A stretch of 11,963 nucleotides of DNA from an uncultured Eubacteriales bacterium (lineage in GTDB: Bacteria; Bacillota; Clostridia; Oscillospirales; Oscillospiraceae), in contig USIH01000058.1 in the NCBI GenBank assembly GCA_900554705.1, forward strand, positions 1 through 11,963. Direction: 5' to 3'. Shown here one piece after another: positions 1-6,615 of the stretch (its first letter is position 1; each line of letters opens with the position of its first letter). The notes beneath the pieces are model-generated. The model saw only the letters and a program-made list of their open reading frames with translations, ran no database searches and was not told where the DNA came from. Made by a program: the position numbers and the translations under genes.

Positions 1-187
1 CCGTCGCGCCCGCGTCGACCGCAGCCTTGACCGCGCCGACATCGCCGCGCACCATGACGGTGACGAGGCCGGAGCCGATCTGCGTCTTACCGATGAGATG
101 GACGTTGGCCGCCTTGACCATGGCGTCGGCCGCTTCGATGGAACCGATGAGACCACGGGTCTCGATCATGCCTAATGCTTCTTTCAT
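1..187 (-). CDS. BMC-A hexameric shell protein (PduA/EutM/PduJ-like), partial
   Basis: Single-domain bacterial microcompartment shell protein; hexamers of this family tile the facets of the shell and their central pores pass substrates. The first 62 residues are present and the rest runs off the left edge of the window. The start ATG (185-187) follows a strong GGAGGA ribosome binding site. The N-terminus reads [20 protein letters not shown], then the typical [10 protein letters not shown] helix, and later [20 protein letters not shown], which is the classic BMC-domain core strand and helix. It follows the PduT-like gene after an 81-base gap, the longest gap inside the operon. Family membership is certain; whether it is closer to PduA, PduJ or EutM cannot be decided from a fragment. 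Confidence 0.95.
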   Translation of the reverse strand, partial: MKEALGMIETRGLIGSIEAADAMVKAANVHLIGKTQIGSGLVTVMVRGDVGAVKAAVDAGAT

Positions 188-238
188 TGTAAGATCCTCC
201 GTTTTATAGAAATGTTATTTTTTGAACGATATAGCAGT

Positions 239-267
239 GCAGCTCATTTGTCCCTCAGGGGAGCCGC
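239..267 (-). other. Possible intercistronic RNA stem-loop between pduT-like and BMC-A genes
   Basis: In the 81-base gap between the two shell genes, the transcript can pair GCGGCTC (267-261) with GAGCTGC (245-239), seven pairs with one G-U. A small CCC-TGA-GGG hairpin can form inside the loop. No U-tract follows, so it does not look like an intrinsic terminator. Such elements can shield upstream or downstream mRNA and alter protein ratios. The pairing is seen in the sequence; a role is inference. Confidence 0.35.
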
Positions 268-268
268 A

Positions 269-814
269 TCAATACAGCGCGCGGATGAGATCCGGATGCG
301 GCGACGGGATCACGACGCTTTCGGAAAGCATCCCCTTCGCCTCCGGCATTGCCTCCCCTGCCCCAACGGCGGCACGGACGGCCGCGACCTCGCCGGTCAG
401 GGTAATGAAGCTCTTGCCGCCCAAGCCTCTGCCGAGGCGGATGTCGATGAGCTGCACGTCTGCGGCCTTGACCGCCGCATCGGCCACCACCACGGCCGCG
501 CAGAGGCTGAAGGCCTCCATCACGCCGACCGAGGCGACCCTGCCGATCTCGTTGCAGGCGTTGATCGCCCTCGGAACCTGCGGGTGGACATGGGAGATCA
601 CCATGCTGTCGACCAGCCGCGAGCCGGCCGTCGCCTTGCCCGCCGCAACGCTCTCGTTGACCGCTGCGACCTCGCCGGTGACAATGGCGATATACTTGCC
701 CGCGCAGACCGGCTGCGCCGCGACAAGCTCCACGGTCGCCGCCTTAAGCATCGCGTCGGCCGCATTTACGCCGAGCGGGATGGAATTGGTCTCGATCATT
801 CCCAATGCATTCAT
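269..814 (-). CDS. pduT: PduT-like tandem-domain BMC-T shell protein with predicted Fe-S site
   Basis: Shell protein of 181 residues with two fused BMC domains (about residues 1-88 and 92-181), forming pseudohexameric trimers. Domain 1 begins MNALGMIETNSIPLGVNAAD and domain 2 begins ASVGVMEAFSLCAAVVVADA. The segment AAQPVCAGKY (Cys37) matches the place where PduT carries the cysteine that binds a [4Fe-4S] cluster at the trimer pore, and the length is as in PduT. The start ATG overlaps the stop of the PduS-like gene in an ATGA, and an AGGAGG lies 8 bases upstream of it. Immediate coupling to a PduS-like flavoprotein fits the known PduS-PduT pairing, proposed to move electrons across the shell. 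The Fe-S cluster itself is inferred from the conserved Cys. Confidence 0.93.
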   Translation of the reverse strand: MNALGMIETNSIPLGVNAADAMLKAATVELVAAQPVCAGKYIAIVTGEVAAVNESVAAGKATAGSRLVDSMVISHVHPQVPRAINACNEIGRVASVGVMEAFSLCAAVVVADAAVKAADVQLIDIRLGRGLGGKSFITLTGEVAAVRAAVGAGEAMPEAKGMLSESVVIPSPHPDLIRALY

Positions 815-2124
815 TTGGACGACCTCCTGATCTCAATATAGTCGTCGGTGATCTGCGTCACCGTGCCGGAAATGCTCGCGTGCATCTTGACGCCGAGCTT
901 CTTTTCGGCAACATCCGCGACGAGCTGGTTTTTGCGTACCTTATCACCCACGGCGACCGTCGGCACGCTCGCGGCGCCGACGCCCATCCGCAACGCGATG
1001 CGGACGCGGTCGGTCGCGAGCGGTTTGTCCTGCATCGGCGCGGGAACGTCATACGCGCTCAGTCCCAGCCGCGCGATCAGGCGGGAGACCGGAACCTTCT
1101 TGTTCTCCAGTCCGCCGTCCGGCGCGCCGAAGACCTCCTTGCGCGCCCGCGTGCCCTTGGAGGCGATCGCGGATTTCAGCGTCTGCATCACCACGGAGGG
1201 CTTCAGGCCGAAATTGCAGGCGTAGTAGGTGCAAAGCCCGCAGTTGCAGCAGGAGAAGATCCCGTTAAAGTCCCCCATGAGAACCGCGCCGTTTGCAAGG
1301 CTGCGCATCGCTTTGTGCGGCTGCACGTTCAGCCCCAGCGCATTGCGCGGGCACATCTGCGTGCACATGGAGCACTGGCAGCACACCGCCATGATCATCC
1401 GCAGATCCAGCGCATCGGACTTCTGGCGCAGCAGCGGATGCTCCAGCGGAATGGCAAGCAGCCCGCCGGTGGTCTTCGTGACGGGGATGTCCAGCGTGTC
1501 GACCACGCGCCCCATACACGGCCCGCCGATGAGGTATTTGCAGGCACAGGTCGTGCCGCCCGCCGCGTCCATCAGCTCCTGTAGGCTGATGCCGACCGGA
1601 ACGCGCAGCGTCACGGGGTTCTTCACCGCTCCGCCCACGGTAACGTACTTCTCCGTCACCTTTTTCCCGTCGAGCGCGGCCGCGATGTTTGCAAGCGTGC
1701 TGACGTTGCAGACCACCGCGCCGACGTCGAGCGGGAGACCGCCGGTGGGAACGACCTTTCCCGTGACCTCGTAGACGATCTGCTGCTCGTCGCCGGCCGG
1801 ATAGTAGGCCTCAAGCAGGTGCAGCTCCACGCCGTCGGTCTGCTTGAGCACTTCCTTCAGGGCGCGCACGGCAGCCTCATAATGCGCCTTTAGGCAGATG
1901 ACCGCACGCTTCGCGCCGATAAACTCCTTCACGGCAAGAATGCCGCGCACGACATCCGCCGCGTAATATTGCATCACCTGCTGATCGACGCGCAGCAGCG
2001 GTTCGCACTCCGCGCCGTTTCCCAGCACGATCTCGGCCTTGCAGCTGATCTTCACATGGGTCGGAAAGCCTGCGCCGCCCGCGCCGAGAATACCGGCGTC
2101 GCAAACGATTTTATTCAGCTCCAT
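811..2124 (-). CDS. pduS: PduS-like (RnfC-related) Fe-S flavoprotein, putative corrinoid/electron-transfer reductase of the BMC
   Basis: Protein of 437 residues, the usual PduS size. It has a Gly-rich RnfC/NuoF-like nucleotide and flavin region (GAGGAGFPTHVK at 14-25, GNGAECEP at 36-42, later PTGGLPLDVG). Two ferredoxin-type clusters follow: CxxCxxCxxxCP at 248-259 and CxxCxxCxxxxC at 292-303. The C-terminal part holds an RnfC-type sandwich domain (VPTVAVGDKVRKNQLVADV, then HASISGTV). PduS in the Pdu microcompartment reduces cobalamin for diol dehydratase reactivation, and related proteins also occur in glycyl-radical BMC loci, so it does not by itself prove B12 use here. It starts 4 bases after the PduP stop without a good Shine-Dalgarno sequence, which suggests translational coupling. 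It overlaps the pduT-like gene by 4 bases (ATGA). Confidence 0.92.
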   Translation of the reverse strand: MELNKIVCDAGILGAGGAGFPTHVKISCKAEIVLGNGAECEPLLRVDQQVMQYYAADVVRGILAVKEFIGAKRAVICLKAHYEAAVRALKEVLKQTDGVELHLLEAYYPAGDEQQIVYEVTGKVVPTGGLPLDVGAVVCNVSTLANIAAALDGKKVTEKYVTVGGAVKNPVTLRVPVGISLQELMDAAGGTTCACKYLIGGPCMGRVVDTLDIPVTKTTGGLLAIPLEHPLLRQKSDALDLRMIMAVCCQCSMCTQMCPRNALGLNVQPHKAMRSLANGAVLMGDFNGIFSCCNCGLCTYYACNFGLKPSVVMQTLKSAIASKGTRARKEVFGAPDGGLENKKVPVSRLIARLGLSAYDVPAPMQDKPLATDRVRIALRMGVGAASVPTVAVGDKVRKNQLVADVAEKKLGVKMHASISGTVTQITDDYIEIRRSSK

Positions 2125-2128
2125 CGGC

Positions 2129-3532
2129 TCAGATAATGCGGAAGTCGCCCTTGAGCACGCAGCGTCTGGCGCGCGTAAAGGTCTTCGCGCTGGTCAGTCC
2201 CTCGCCGGTAGGCGTGGCGATGGTCAGGGTCGTGAAGCCCTCGCCGCCAAAGCCCAGACCGGAATAGGAGGGCGCGTTCTTGACGAAGATCGTCGTGTTC
2301 ATACGGCGCGCCGCACGGGACATATTGTGGATATTGGTCGAATGGATCAGCGCGGAGTGCTGGCAGCCGTGCTCGGCACGGAAGGCCTCCTCGAGCGCCT
2401 CGTCAAAATTGGCCACGCGGACACAGCCGAGCACCGGCATGAGCATCTCGACCTCCACGAAGGGATGATACCGATCGACCTCGGCGATGACCAGTACCGG
2501 ATCGCCCGTGTAGGAAACACCGCTCTCGCGCAGGATGTAGGTCGCGTCGTGCCCGACGAATTTGCGGTTGATGACGTACTTGCCGTCCTTTTGGATCAGA
2601 ACGGTCTTGACGATCTTGTCGATGTCCGCGCCGCTGACACGGTAAGCGCCGCAGCGCTCCATCTGGCGCATCAGCTCGTCGGCGACGGAGGCGACCATGA
2701 AGCACTCCTTTTCTGCGACGCACAGGATGTTGTTTTCAAAGCTCGCGCCGTCAACGATCTTCTTCGCGGCGTCCGGAATGTTGGCCGTCTCGTCGACGAT
2801 AACGGGAGGATTGCCCGGGCCGGCCGCGACACACTTCTTGCCGGACTTCATTGCGACGGCCACAACGGCCTCGCCGCCGGTCACGGCAAGCATCTTTACG
2901 GCCTTGTGGCTCATGATGACGGCGGAGGTGTCCATGGTCGGCTCCTTCGGCGCGGTAATGAGGCCGTTCGGTCCGCCCGCGTCGATGATCGCCTGATTGA
3001 GCAGCTCCATGGTGCGCTGAGATGCGCGCTTGGCCGCCGGATGCGGATTGTAGACCACGGCGTTGCCTGCGGCGATCATGCTGATGGAATTGTTGATGAC
3101 CGTCGCGGTGGGGTTGGTCGAGGGGGTAATGGAGCCGATAACACCGTAGGGCGCGGTCTCCACAAGCGTCAGGCCGTCGTCGCCGCTGTAGGCGGTGGGG
3201 TGCAGATCCTCCACGCCCGGCGTTTTGTCCGCAGCAAGGAGGTTCTTTGCGATCTTGTGCTCCACCTTGCCGTAGCCGGTCTCCTCGTGCGCCAAAACGG
3301 CAAGCTCCTCGGCGTGCCGACGGGCACAGGCGCGCATGGCTTCCACGAGCTTGCCGCGCTGCTCCAACGTCATCTCCGCAAGGCGCTGCTGCGCACGCAC
3401 CGCGGTCTCGATGGCGTCGTTCACGTCGTCAAAAAGGCATTGCCCTTTCGTGCCGCCTCCGACGGGATCCGTCAAAAGGCTCTGACGGGTCTGCTCGGCG
3501 ATCTGCCGGATCTGTTCTTTTGTCAATGCCAT
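2129..3532 (-). CDS. pduP: CoA-acylating aldehyde dehydrogenase (PduP/EutE family)
   Basis: Oxidises an aldehyde (propionaldehyde or acetaldehyde class) to acyl-CoA with NAD+ inside the microcompartment. The 467-residue length is typical. Residues 1-20 (MALTKEQIRQIAEQTRQSLL) form an amphipathic helix followed by a Gly-rich linker (about 24-30), the hallmark of a BMC encapsulation peptide. The dehydrogenase core shows PYGVIGSITPSTNPT (128-142), AVTGGEAVV (216-224) and the catalytic cysteine Cys271 in ENNILCVAEKEC. The start ATG sits behind AAGGAAGGG, which lies in the last codons of the BMC-P gene; the genes are 3 bases apart. The family is certain. Substrate preference (C2 or C3) cannot be read from the sequence by eye. 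Confidence 0.95.
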   Translation of the reverse strand: MALTKEQIRQIAEQTRQSLLTDPVGGGTKGQCLFDDVNDAIETAVRAQQRLAEMTLEQRGKLVEAMRACARRHAEELAVLAHEETGYGKVEHKIAKNLLAADKTPGVEDLHPTAYSGDDGLTLVETAPYGVIGSITPSTNPTATVINNSISMIAAGNAVVYNPHPAAKRASQRTMELLNQAIIDAGGPNGLITAPKEPTMDTSAVIMSHKAVKMLAVTGGEAVVAVAMKSGKKCVAAGPGNPPVIVDETANIPDAAKKIVDGASFENNILCVAEKECFMVASVADELMRQMERCGAYRVSGADIDKIVKTVLIQKDGKYVINRKFVGHDATYILRESGVSYTGDPVLVIAEVDRYHPFVEVEMLMPVLGCVRVANFDEALEEAFRAEHGCQHSALIHSTNIHNMSRAARRMNTTIFVKNAPSYSGLGFGGEGFTTLTIATPTGEGLTSAKTFTRARRCVLKGDFRII

Positions 3533-3535
3533 ATG

Positions 3536-3841
3536 CTACCCTTCCTTATTAAATTTCTCAAAAACACGGGTTCCGCTGACGTCAACGGAATCAATGATCG
3601 CTACGATGGTTTGATCGACCGGCTTATTCTCGGTCACGTTGGTCTGGCGCGACGAGCTGCCGCCCACCAGCATGACCACCTCGCCCTCTCCCGCACCGAC
3701 CGCGTCGATGGCAACGAGGAGGCCGCCCTTTTCCTGCCAAGTCTCAATGTCGATTGGTTTGACGATCAGGAGCTTCAGCCCGTGCAATTTTTCGGCCTTG
3801 TTGGTGCTGACCACGGTTCCCTTCACTCTTGCTAATTGCAT
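3536..3841 (-). CDS. BMC-P pentameric vertex protein (EutN/CcmL family)
   Basis: Small protein of 101 residues, of the family whose pentamers cap the vertices of the microcompartment. The N-terminus MQLARVKGTVVSTNKAEKL, then LKLLIVKPID, AIDAVGAGEGEVVMLVGGSS and the closing PVDQTIVAIIDSVDV follow the EutN/CcmL/PduN pattern along its whole length. The start ATG overlaps the end of the preceding 232-residue gene by 10 bases, with GGAGGAG 6 bases upstream, so the two are probably translationally coupled. One such gene per locus is usual. Its presence, with BMC-A and BMC-T, shows that a closed shell is encoded. Confidence 0.95.
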   Translation of the reverse strand: MQLARVKGTVVSTNKAEKLHGLKLLIVKPIDIETWQEKGGLLVAIDAVGAGEGEVVMLVGGSSSRQTNVTENKPVDQTIVAIIDSVDVSGTRVFEKFNKEG

Positions 3842-4530
3842 TGTGCTCCTCCTTCATAGTGCAGTATCACGCCGGTCGCGTTGAGCGCGTCGCGTGCGGC
3901 GGGCGTAACGATCGCCCCAACGCGCACGCAGATCGTCTTTTTCGCCGTCTGCGCCGCCGCAAGGACATCCGCCTCCGTGACCAGTGTCGCCGCAATGCTC
4001 TGCGCCGCGTCGCCGGTATAGTAGGGGCAAACGGCGACATTCATCTGCCGCAGCGTGTCGATGGAGGCTGCGACGCCCTCCAAAAATGTATTTCGCCGGA
4101 ATTTCGGCGGTTCAAAGTCCAGATAGAGCCGCACGTCCTTTTTCCAAAGCACGCTGCGGATGAGAAGATAAGCCAGCGGCGCTTCGTCCCGACCGCGCGC
4201 GACCTGCTCCAAAAGCGTCAGCGTCGGCCCGACCAAGATCACCGTCTTTGCCTCCGTCACGCGCCGCAGAAGCTCGCGCTCCCCCAGCGCCTCGGCGGAG
4301 AGCAGCGCCTCGTCGGAAAAGCCGCACGCCTGCGTGAAGCTCACGGGCGTGTAGCCCTCGCCGAACTGCGCCGCAAGCAGCTTCTTTAGCTCCTTCGGGT
4401 AGGCCACGGGGGCGGACAGCAGCACGAGCACCTGCTCCGGATGCTGCGCCTGTCGCTCTGCAAGGCGCACGCGGCGCGCTACCTCGGCAACGATCTGCTC
4501 TATCAACTTGTTCAGAAGCTCACGGTTCAT
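3832..4530 (-). CDS. BMC-associated protein of unknown function with N-terminal encapsulation-type helix
   Basis: I do not recognise a biochemical function for this 232-residue protein. Residues 1-24 (starting MNRELLNKLIEQIVAEVARR) form an amphipathic helix like BMC encapsulation peptides and like the start of PduM, followed by a polar linker (about 25-32). A beta-alpha fold appears to follow: VLVLLSAPVAYPKEL (about 34-48), TVILVGPTLTLLEQVA, a stretch LIRSVLWKKDVRLYLDFEPP, and a C-terminal VRVGAIVTPAARDALNATGV. The fold and genomic position resemble the poorly characterised proteins annotated in Firmicutes BMC loci as putative ethanolamine-utilization proteins (TIGR02536-like) or flavoproteins; this link is from memory and tentative. 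The gene lies between PduL (17 bases upstream) and BMC-P (10-base overlap), so a cargo or assembly role is plausible. Confidence 0.6.
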   Translation of the reverse strand: MNRELLNKLIEQIVAEVARRVRLAERQAQHPEQVLVLLSAPVAYPKELKKLLAAQFGEGYTPVSFTQACGFSDEALLSAEALGERELLRRVTEAKTVILVGPTLTLLEQVARGRDEAPLAYLLIRSVLWKKDVRLYLDFEPPKFRRNTFLEGVAASIDTLRQMNVAVCPYYTGDAAQSIAATLVTEADVLAAAQTAKKTICVRVGAIVTPAARDALNATGVILHYEGGAQCN

Positions 4531-4547
4531 AGCGTTCCTCTCTCGGA

Positions 4548-5186
4548 TCAGCGGATGACCTCCATCATCGTCGTGCCGCTCATGGCGATGGCGTTTGCCT
4601 CGTCGGTGTCGATGTGCGCCTCCATATCATGGCCGTCGCCGCAGCGCACGATCACATTTTCCAGCACACAGGCGCGCTCGCCCGTGCTGCGGAGGCTGAC
4701 GCGCTGCCCGTCGGTCAGGCCGAACAGCGCCGCCTGACGCGCGGAAAGATGCAGATGCCGCGCGGCCGCGATCAGGCCGGAGGTAAGCTCGACGCTCCCC
4801 GCAGGGCCAAGCAAGCAGCACCCGGGCGTCCCCTCTAACTTGCCGGACATACGGATCGGCGGTCGAACCCCGAGGGCAAAGGAGTCCGTCAGGGCGATCT
4901 CGACCTGCGTCTGCGCGCGCTCCGGACCGAGCACGCGCACCTTTTTCAGCTCTCCCTTCGGGCCGACGACCGTCACCTGCTCCTTGCAGGCGAACTGATC
5001 CGGCTGAGAAAGGTCGCGGAATTTTTGGAGCCGGTAGCCCGCGCCGAAGAGCCTCTCGACGTCGGCACGGCAGAGATGCACATGACGCGCCGAGGCGGCA
5101 ACGGGAACGTAGATGCGCCCGCTGCTGCGGAAGACCGTCTCGCTGACGGAAAGCTGGACGGCGCGCTGCACCGCGTTCTTATCCAT
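4548..5186 (-). CDS. pduL: PduL-type phosphate propanoyl/acyltransferase
   Basis: Converts acyl-CoA and phosphate to acyl phosphate plus CoA, closing the CoA loop in the microcompartment. At 212 residues it has the two-barrel PduL layout with metal ligands in their usual places: His35 and His37 in ASARHVHL, Glu96 in RAQTQVEIALTD, His144 and His146 in AARHLHLS, and His191 in EAHIDTDEAN. Arg90 is the likely phosphate-contacting arginine. FRDLSQPDQFACKEQVTVVGPKG is the conserved first-domain segment (about 56-78). About 24 residues precede the core and could be a short encapsulation peptide, though its amphipathic pattern is weak. The start overlaps the stop of the dehydrogenase gene by 8 bases, with AAGGTG 7 bases upstream of ATG. 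Confidence 0.93.
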   Translation of the reverse strand: MDKNAVQRAVQLSVSETVFRSSGRIYVPVAASARHVHLCRADVERLFGAGYRLQKFRDLSQPDQFACKEQVTVVGPKGELKKVRVLGPERAQTQVEIALTDSFALGVRPPIRMSGKLEGTPGCCLLGPAGSVELTSGLIAAARHLHLSARQAALFGLTDGQRVSLRSTGERACVLENVIVRCGDGHDMEAHIDTDEANAIAMSGTTMMEVIR

Positions 5187-6375
5187 TCGGCTTCACCTTC
5201 TTCAGGACGATGCCCTCATAATAGGTCTTTGCAAGGATGGTCTTCACGTCCTCCACGGTGGGGCGGACGATATTGGTCTGCGTTGCCGTGTCGGCAAGCG
5301 CGTTTTTGGCAAGCACGTCGATGTCCTCCATGCGGAACTTCGTCTCGCACAGGGGCGGGATGTGCACATCCTGACACAGGCGGCGCACCGCCTCAATGGC
5401 CTTTTTCGACGCCTCGTCGACCGAGCAGTCGTCGACCTTCTCGCCCATCGCCTGCGCGACCTGCGCAAGGCGCCCCATGCAGTAAGGGCGGTTATACTCC
5501 AGCACGCGCGGCAGCATCATGGCGTTGGCCAGTCCGTGCGGAATGTTATAGTAGCCGCCGAGCTGGTGGGCAATGCCGTGCACCAGACCGAGACCCGCGT
5601 TGGAGAAAGACAGGCCTGCCATATACTCCGCCCAGCACATATCGGTGCGCGCCTCCATATCGGAGCCGTCGCGCACGGCGTTGCGCAGCGCGTGGCAGAC
5701 CAGACGGATCGCCTCAAGGGCGAGCGCGTCGGTGTAGGGCGTGTGAATGTTGCAGATATAGGACTCAATGGCGTGCGTCAGCGCGTCGATCCCCGTCGCA
5801 GCCGTCAGGGAGGGCGGCATGCCCACCATGAGCATCGGGTCGTTCAGCGCCAGATGCGCAAGGCAGTTCGTGTCGACCATGAGCATCTTCGACTTGGTCT
5901 CTTCGTCCGTGACGACGTAGGCGCGCGTGCACTCCGAGCCGGTGCCCGCCGTCGTGTTGACGGCGATGACGGGCGCGCCGTGGCGCATGGATTTGTTGAC
6001 GCCGTTGTAGTCTTCGATCTTCCCGCCGTTGGCCGAAAGGATGCTGACCGCCTTTGCCACGTCGATCGGCGAACCGCCGCCGATCGCGATCAGTGCGCCG
6101 CAGTCGTTCTTTTGATAGAAATCGAGCGCTTCGTAAACGATGCGCGTCGTCGGGTTCGGCTGCACGCCGTCATAGATCAGGTATTCGATCCCCGCCTCGT
6201 CGAGCACGGAGGTCACTTTTCCCGCCGTGCCGAGCTTGATCAGTCCCTTGTCGGTCACGACCAGAACCATCTTGGCACTCAGGCGGCTTAAAAAATGCGG
6301 GATCATCGTAATGCCGTCGCGTCCGATCAGGGTGTGGCGCGGCTGATACAGCTCGATCATTCCACTGTTCTTCAT
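5179..6375 (-). CDS. Iron-type (group III) alcohol dehydrogenase, FucO/PduQ-like
   Basis: First gene of the BMC operon, 398 residues. It reduces an aldehyde to the alcohol and regenerates NAD+ for the acylating aldehyde dehydrogenase; FucO relatives reduce lactaldehyde to 1,2-propanediol. The NAD-binding GGGSPIDVAKA lies at 99-109 and NTTAGTGSECTR at 140-151. The iron ligands fit Asp197, His201 (GIDALTHAIESY), His266 (GLVHGIAHQLGG) and His280 (NIPHGLAN). The start ATG is preceded by GAGGTGG. The gene sits about 55 bases downstream of a predicted promoter, with an operator-like element between. It could act inside the compartment (PduQ-like) or in the cytosol (FucO-like); no clear encapsulation peptide is seen. 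Confidence 0.93.
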   Translation of the reverse strand: MKNSGMIELYQPRHTLIGRDGITMIPHFLSRLSAKMVLVVTDKGLIKLGTAGKVTSVLDEAGIEYLIYDGVQPNPTTRIVYEALDFYQKNDCGALIAIGGGSPIDVAKAVSILSANGGKIEDYNGVNKSMRHGAPVIAVNTTAGTGSECTRAYVVTDEETKSKMLMVDTNCLAHLALNDPMLMVGMPPSLTAATGIDALTHAIESYICNIHTPYTDALALEAIRLVCHALRNAVRDGSDMEARTDMCWAEYMAGLSFSNAGLGLVHGIAHQLGGYYNIPHGLANAMMLPRVLEYNRPYCMGRLAQVAQAMGEKVDDCSVDEASKKAIEAVRRLCQDVHIPPLCETKFRMEDIDVLAKNALADTATQTNIVRPTVEDVKTILAKTYYEGIVLKKVKPNG

Positions 6376-6393
6376 TTATTCCACCTCGCAAAG

Positions 6394-6410
6394 CGCTCAT
6401 TTTCGCTCAT
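6394..6410 (-). promoter_or_regulatory. Predicted DeoR-type operator O1, upstream of the BMC operon
   Basis: Two CGCTCAT heptamers (read on the plus strand) 10 bp apart, joined by TTT. The 19 bases from 6394 are identical to those of the copy at 6599. The second heptamer also forms an inverted repeat with GAGCG at 6414-6418 (spacer 5). The element lies downstream of the predicted -10 box and upstream of the alcohol dehydrogenase ribosome binding site, where a bound repressor would block transcription. The repeat is seen; binding by the neighbouring DeoR-family protein is inference. Confidence 0.7.
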
Positions 6411-6437
6411 TCCGAGCGTCATTCTCTGTTTAGCTGC

Positions 6438-6466
6438 ATCTTCTCATAAAACGGAAAAAATGTCAA
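6438..6466 (-). promoter_or_regulatory. Predicted sigma-70-type promoter of the BMC operon
   Basis: On the minus strand a perfect -35 TTGACA (6466-6461) is followed after 17 bases by GAAGAT (6443-6438), with a TGA just before it that gives an extended -10 (TGn). The -10 hexamer itself is weak (3 of 6), so the perfect -35 and the TGn would have to compensate. The transcript would start near 6431 and have a leader of about 55 bases carrying operator O1. Confidence 0.65.
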
Positions 6467-6550
6467 CCGTCTGGCAGACCTTTCTCCTGATTTTGTCATT
6501 TTGTCCAAACAGTACCTCTGTATTTTGTTTGTTTTATGCAAAACGAGCGC

Positions 6551-6587
6551 AAAAAAGCCGCTGTGCAGCGCAAGCGCTGACAGCGGC
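6551..6587 (-). terminator. Rho-independent terminator of the deoR-family gene
   Basis: On the minus strand GCCGCTGT pairs with ACAGCGGC. Inside it, CAGCG pairs with CGCTG around a CTTG loop, with a single bulged C. A run of six T follows directly. It lies 25 bases beyond the regulator stop codon and separates its transcript from the BMC promoter. Confidence 0.9.
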
Positions 6588-6598
6588 AAGAATAATTT

Positions 6599-6615
6599 CG
6601 CTCATTTTCGCTCAT
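6599..6615 (-). promoter_or_regulatory. Predicted DeoR-type operator O2, over the deoR stop codon
   Basis: The 19 bases CGCTCATTTTCGCTCATTC from 6599 are identical to those of operator O1 at 6394. The second heptamer contains the regulator's stop codon (6612-6614). Its position, 205 bp from O1 on the other side of the BMC promoter, suits an auxiliary operator for DNA looping. Function is inferred from the repeat and context. Confidence 0.6.

Noticed and set aside
2039..3835. Plus-strand open frame of 598 codons across the PduP and BMC-P genes
   Set aside because: It spans two genuine minus-strand genes and is low-complexity in character (His, Arg, Gly, Asp). It is a codon-bias shadow.
5113..6291. 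Plus-strand open frame of 392 codons opposite the alcohol dehydrogenase
   Set aside because: Antisense shadow of a gene with intact iron-binding and NAD-binding motifs.
6421..6550. CcpA/cre catabolite-repression site near the BMC promoter
   Set aside because: I looked for a cre-like palindrome on both strands and saw none that fits well.
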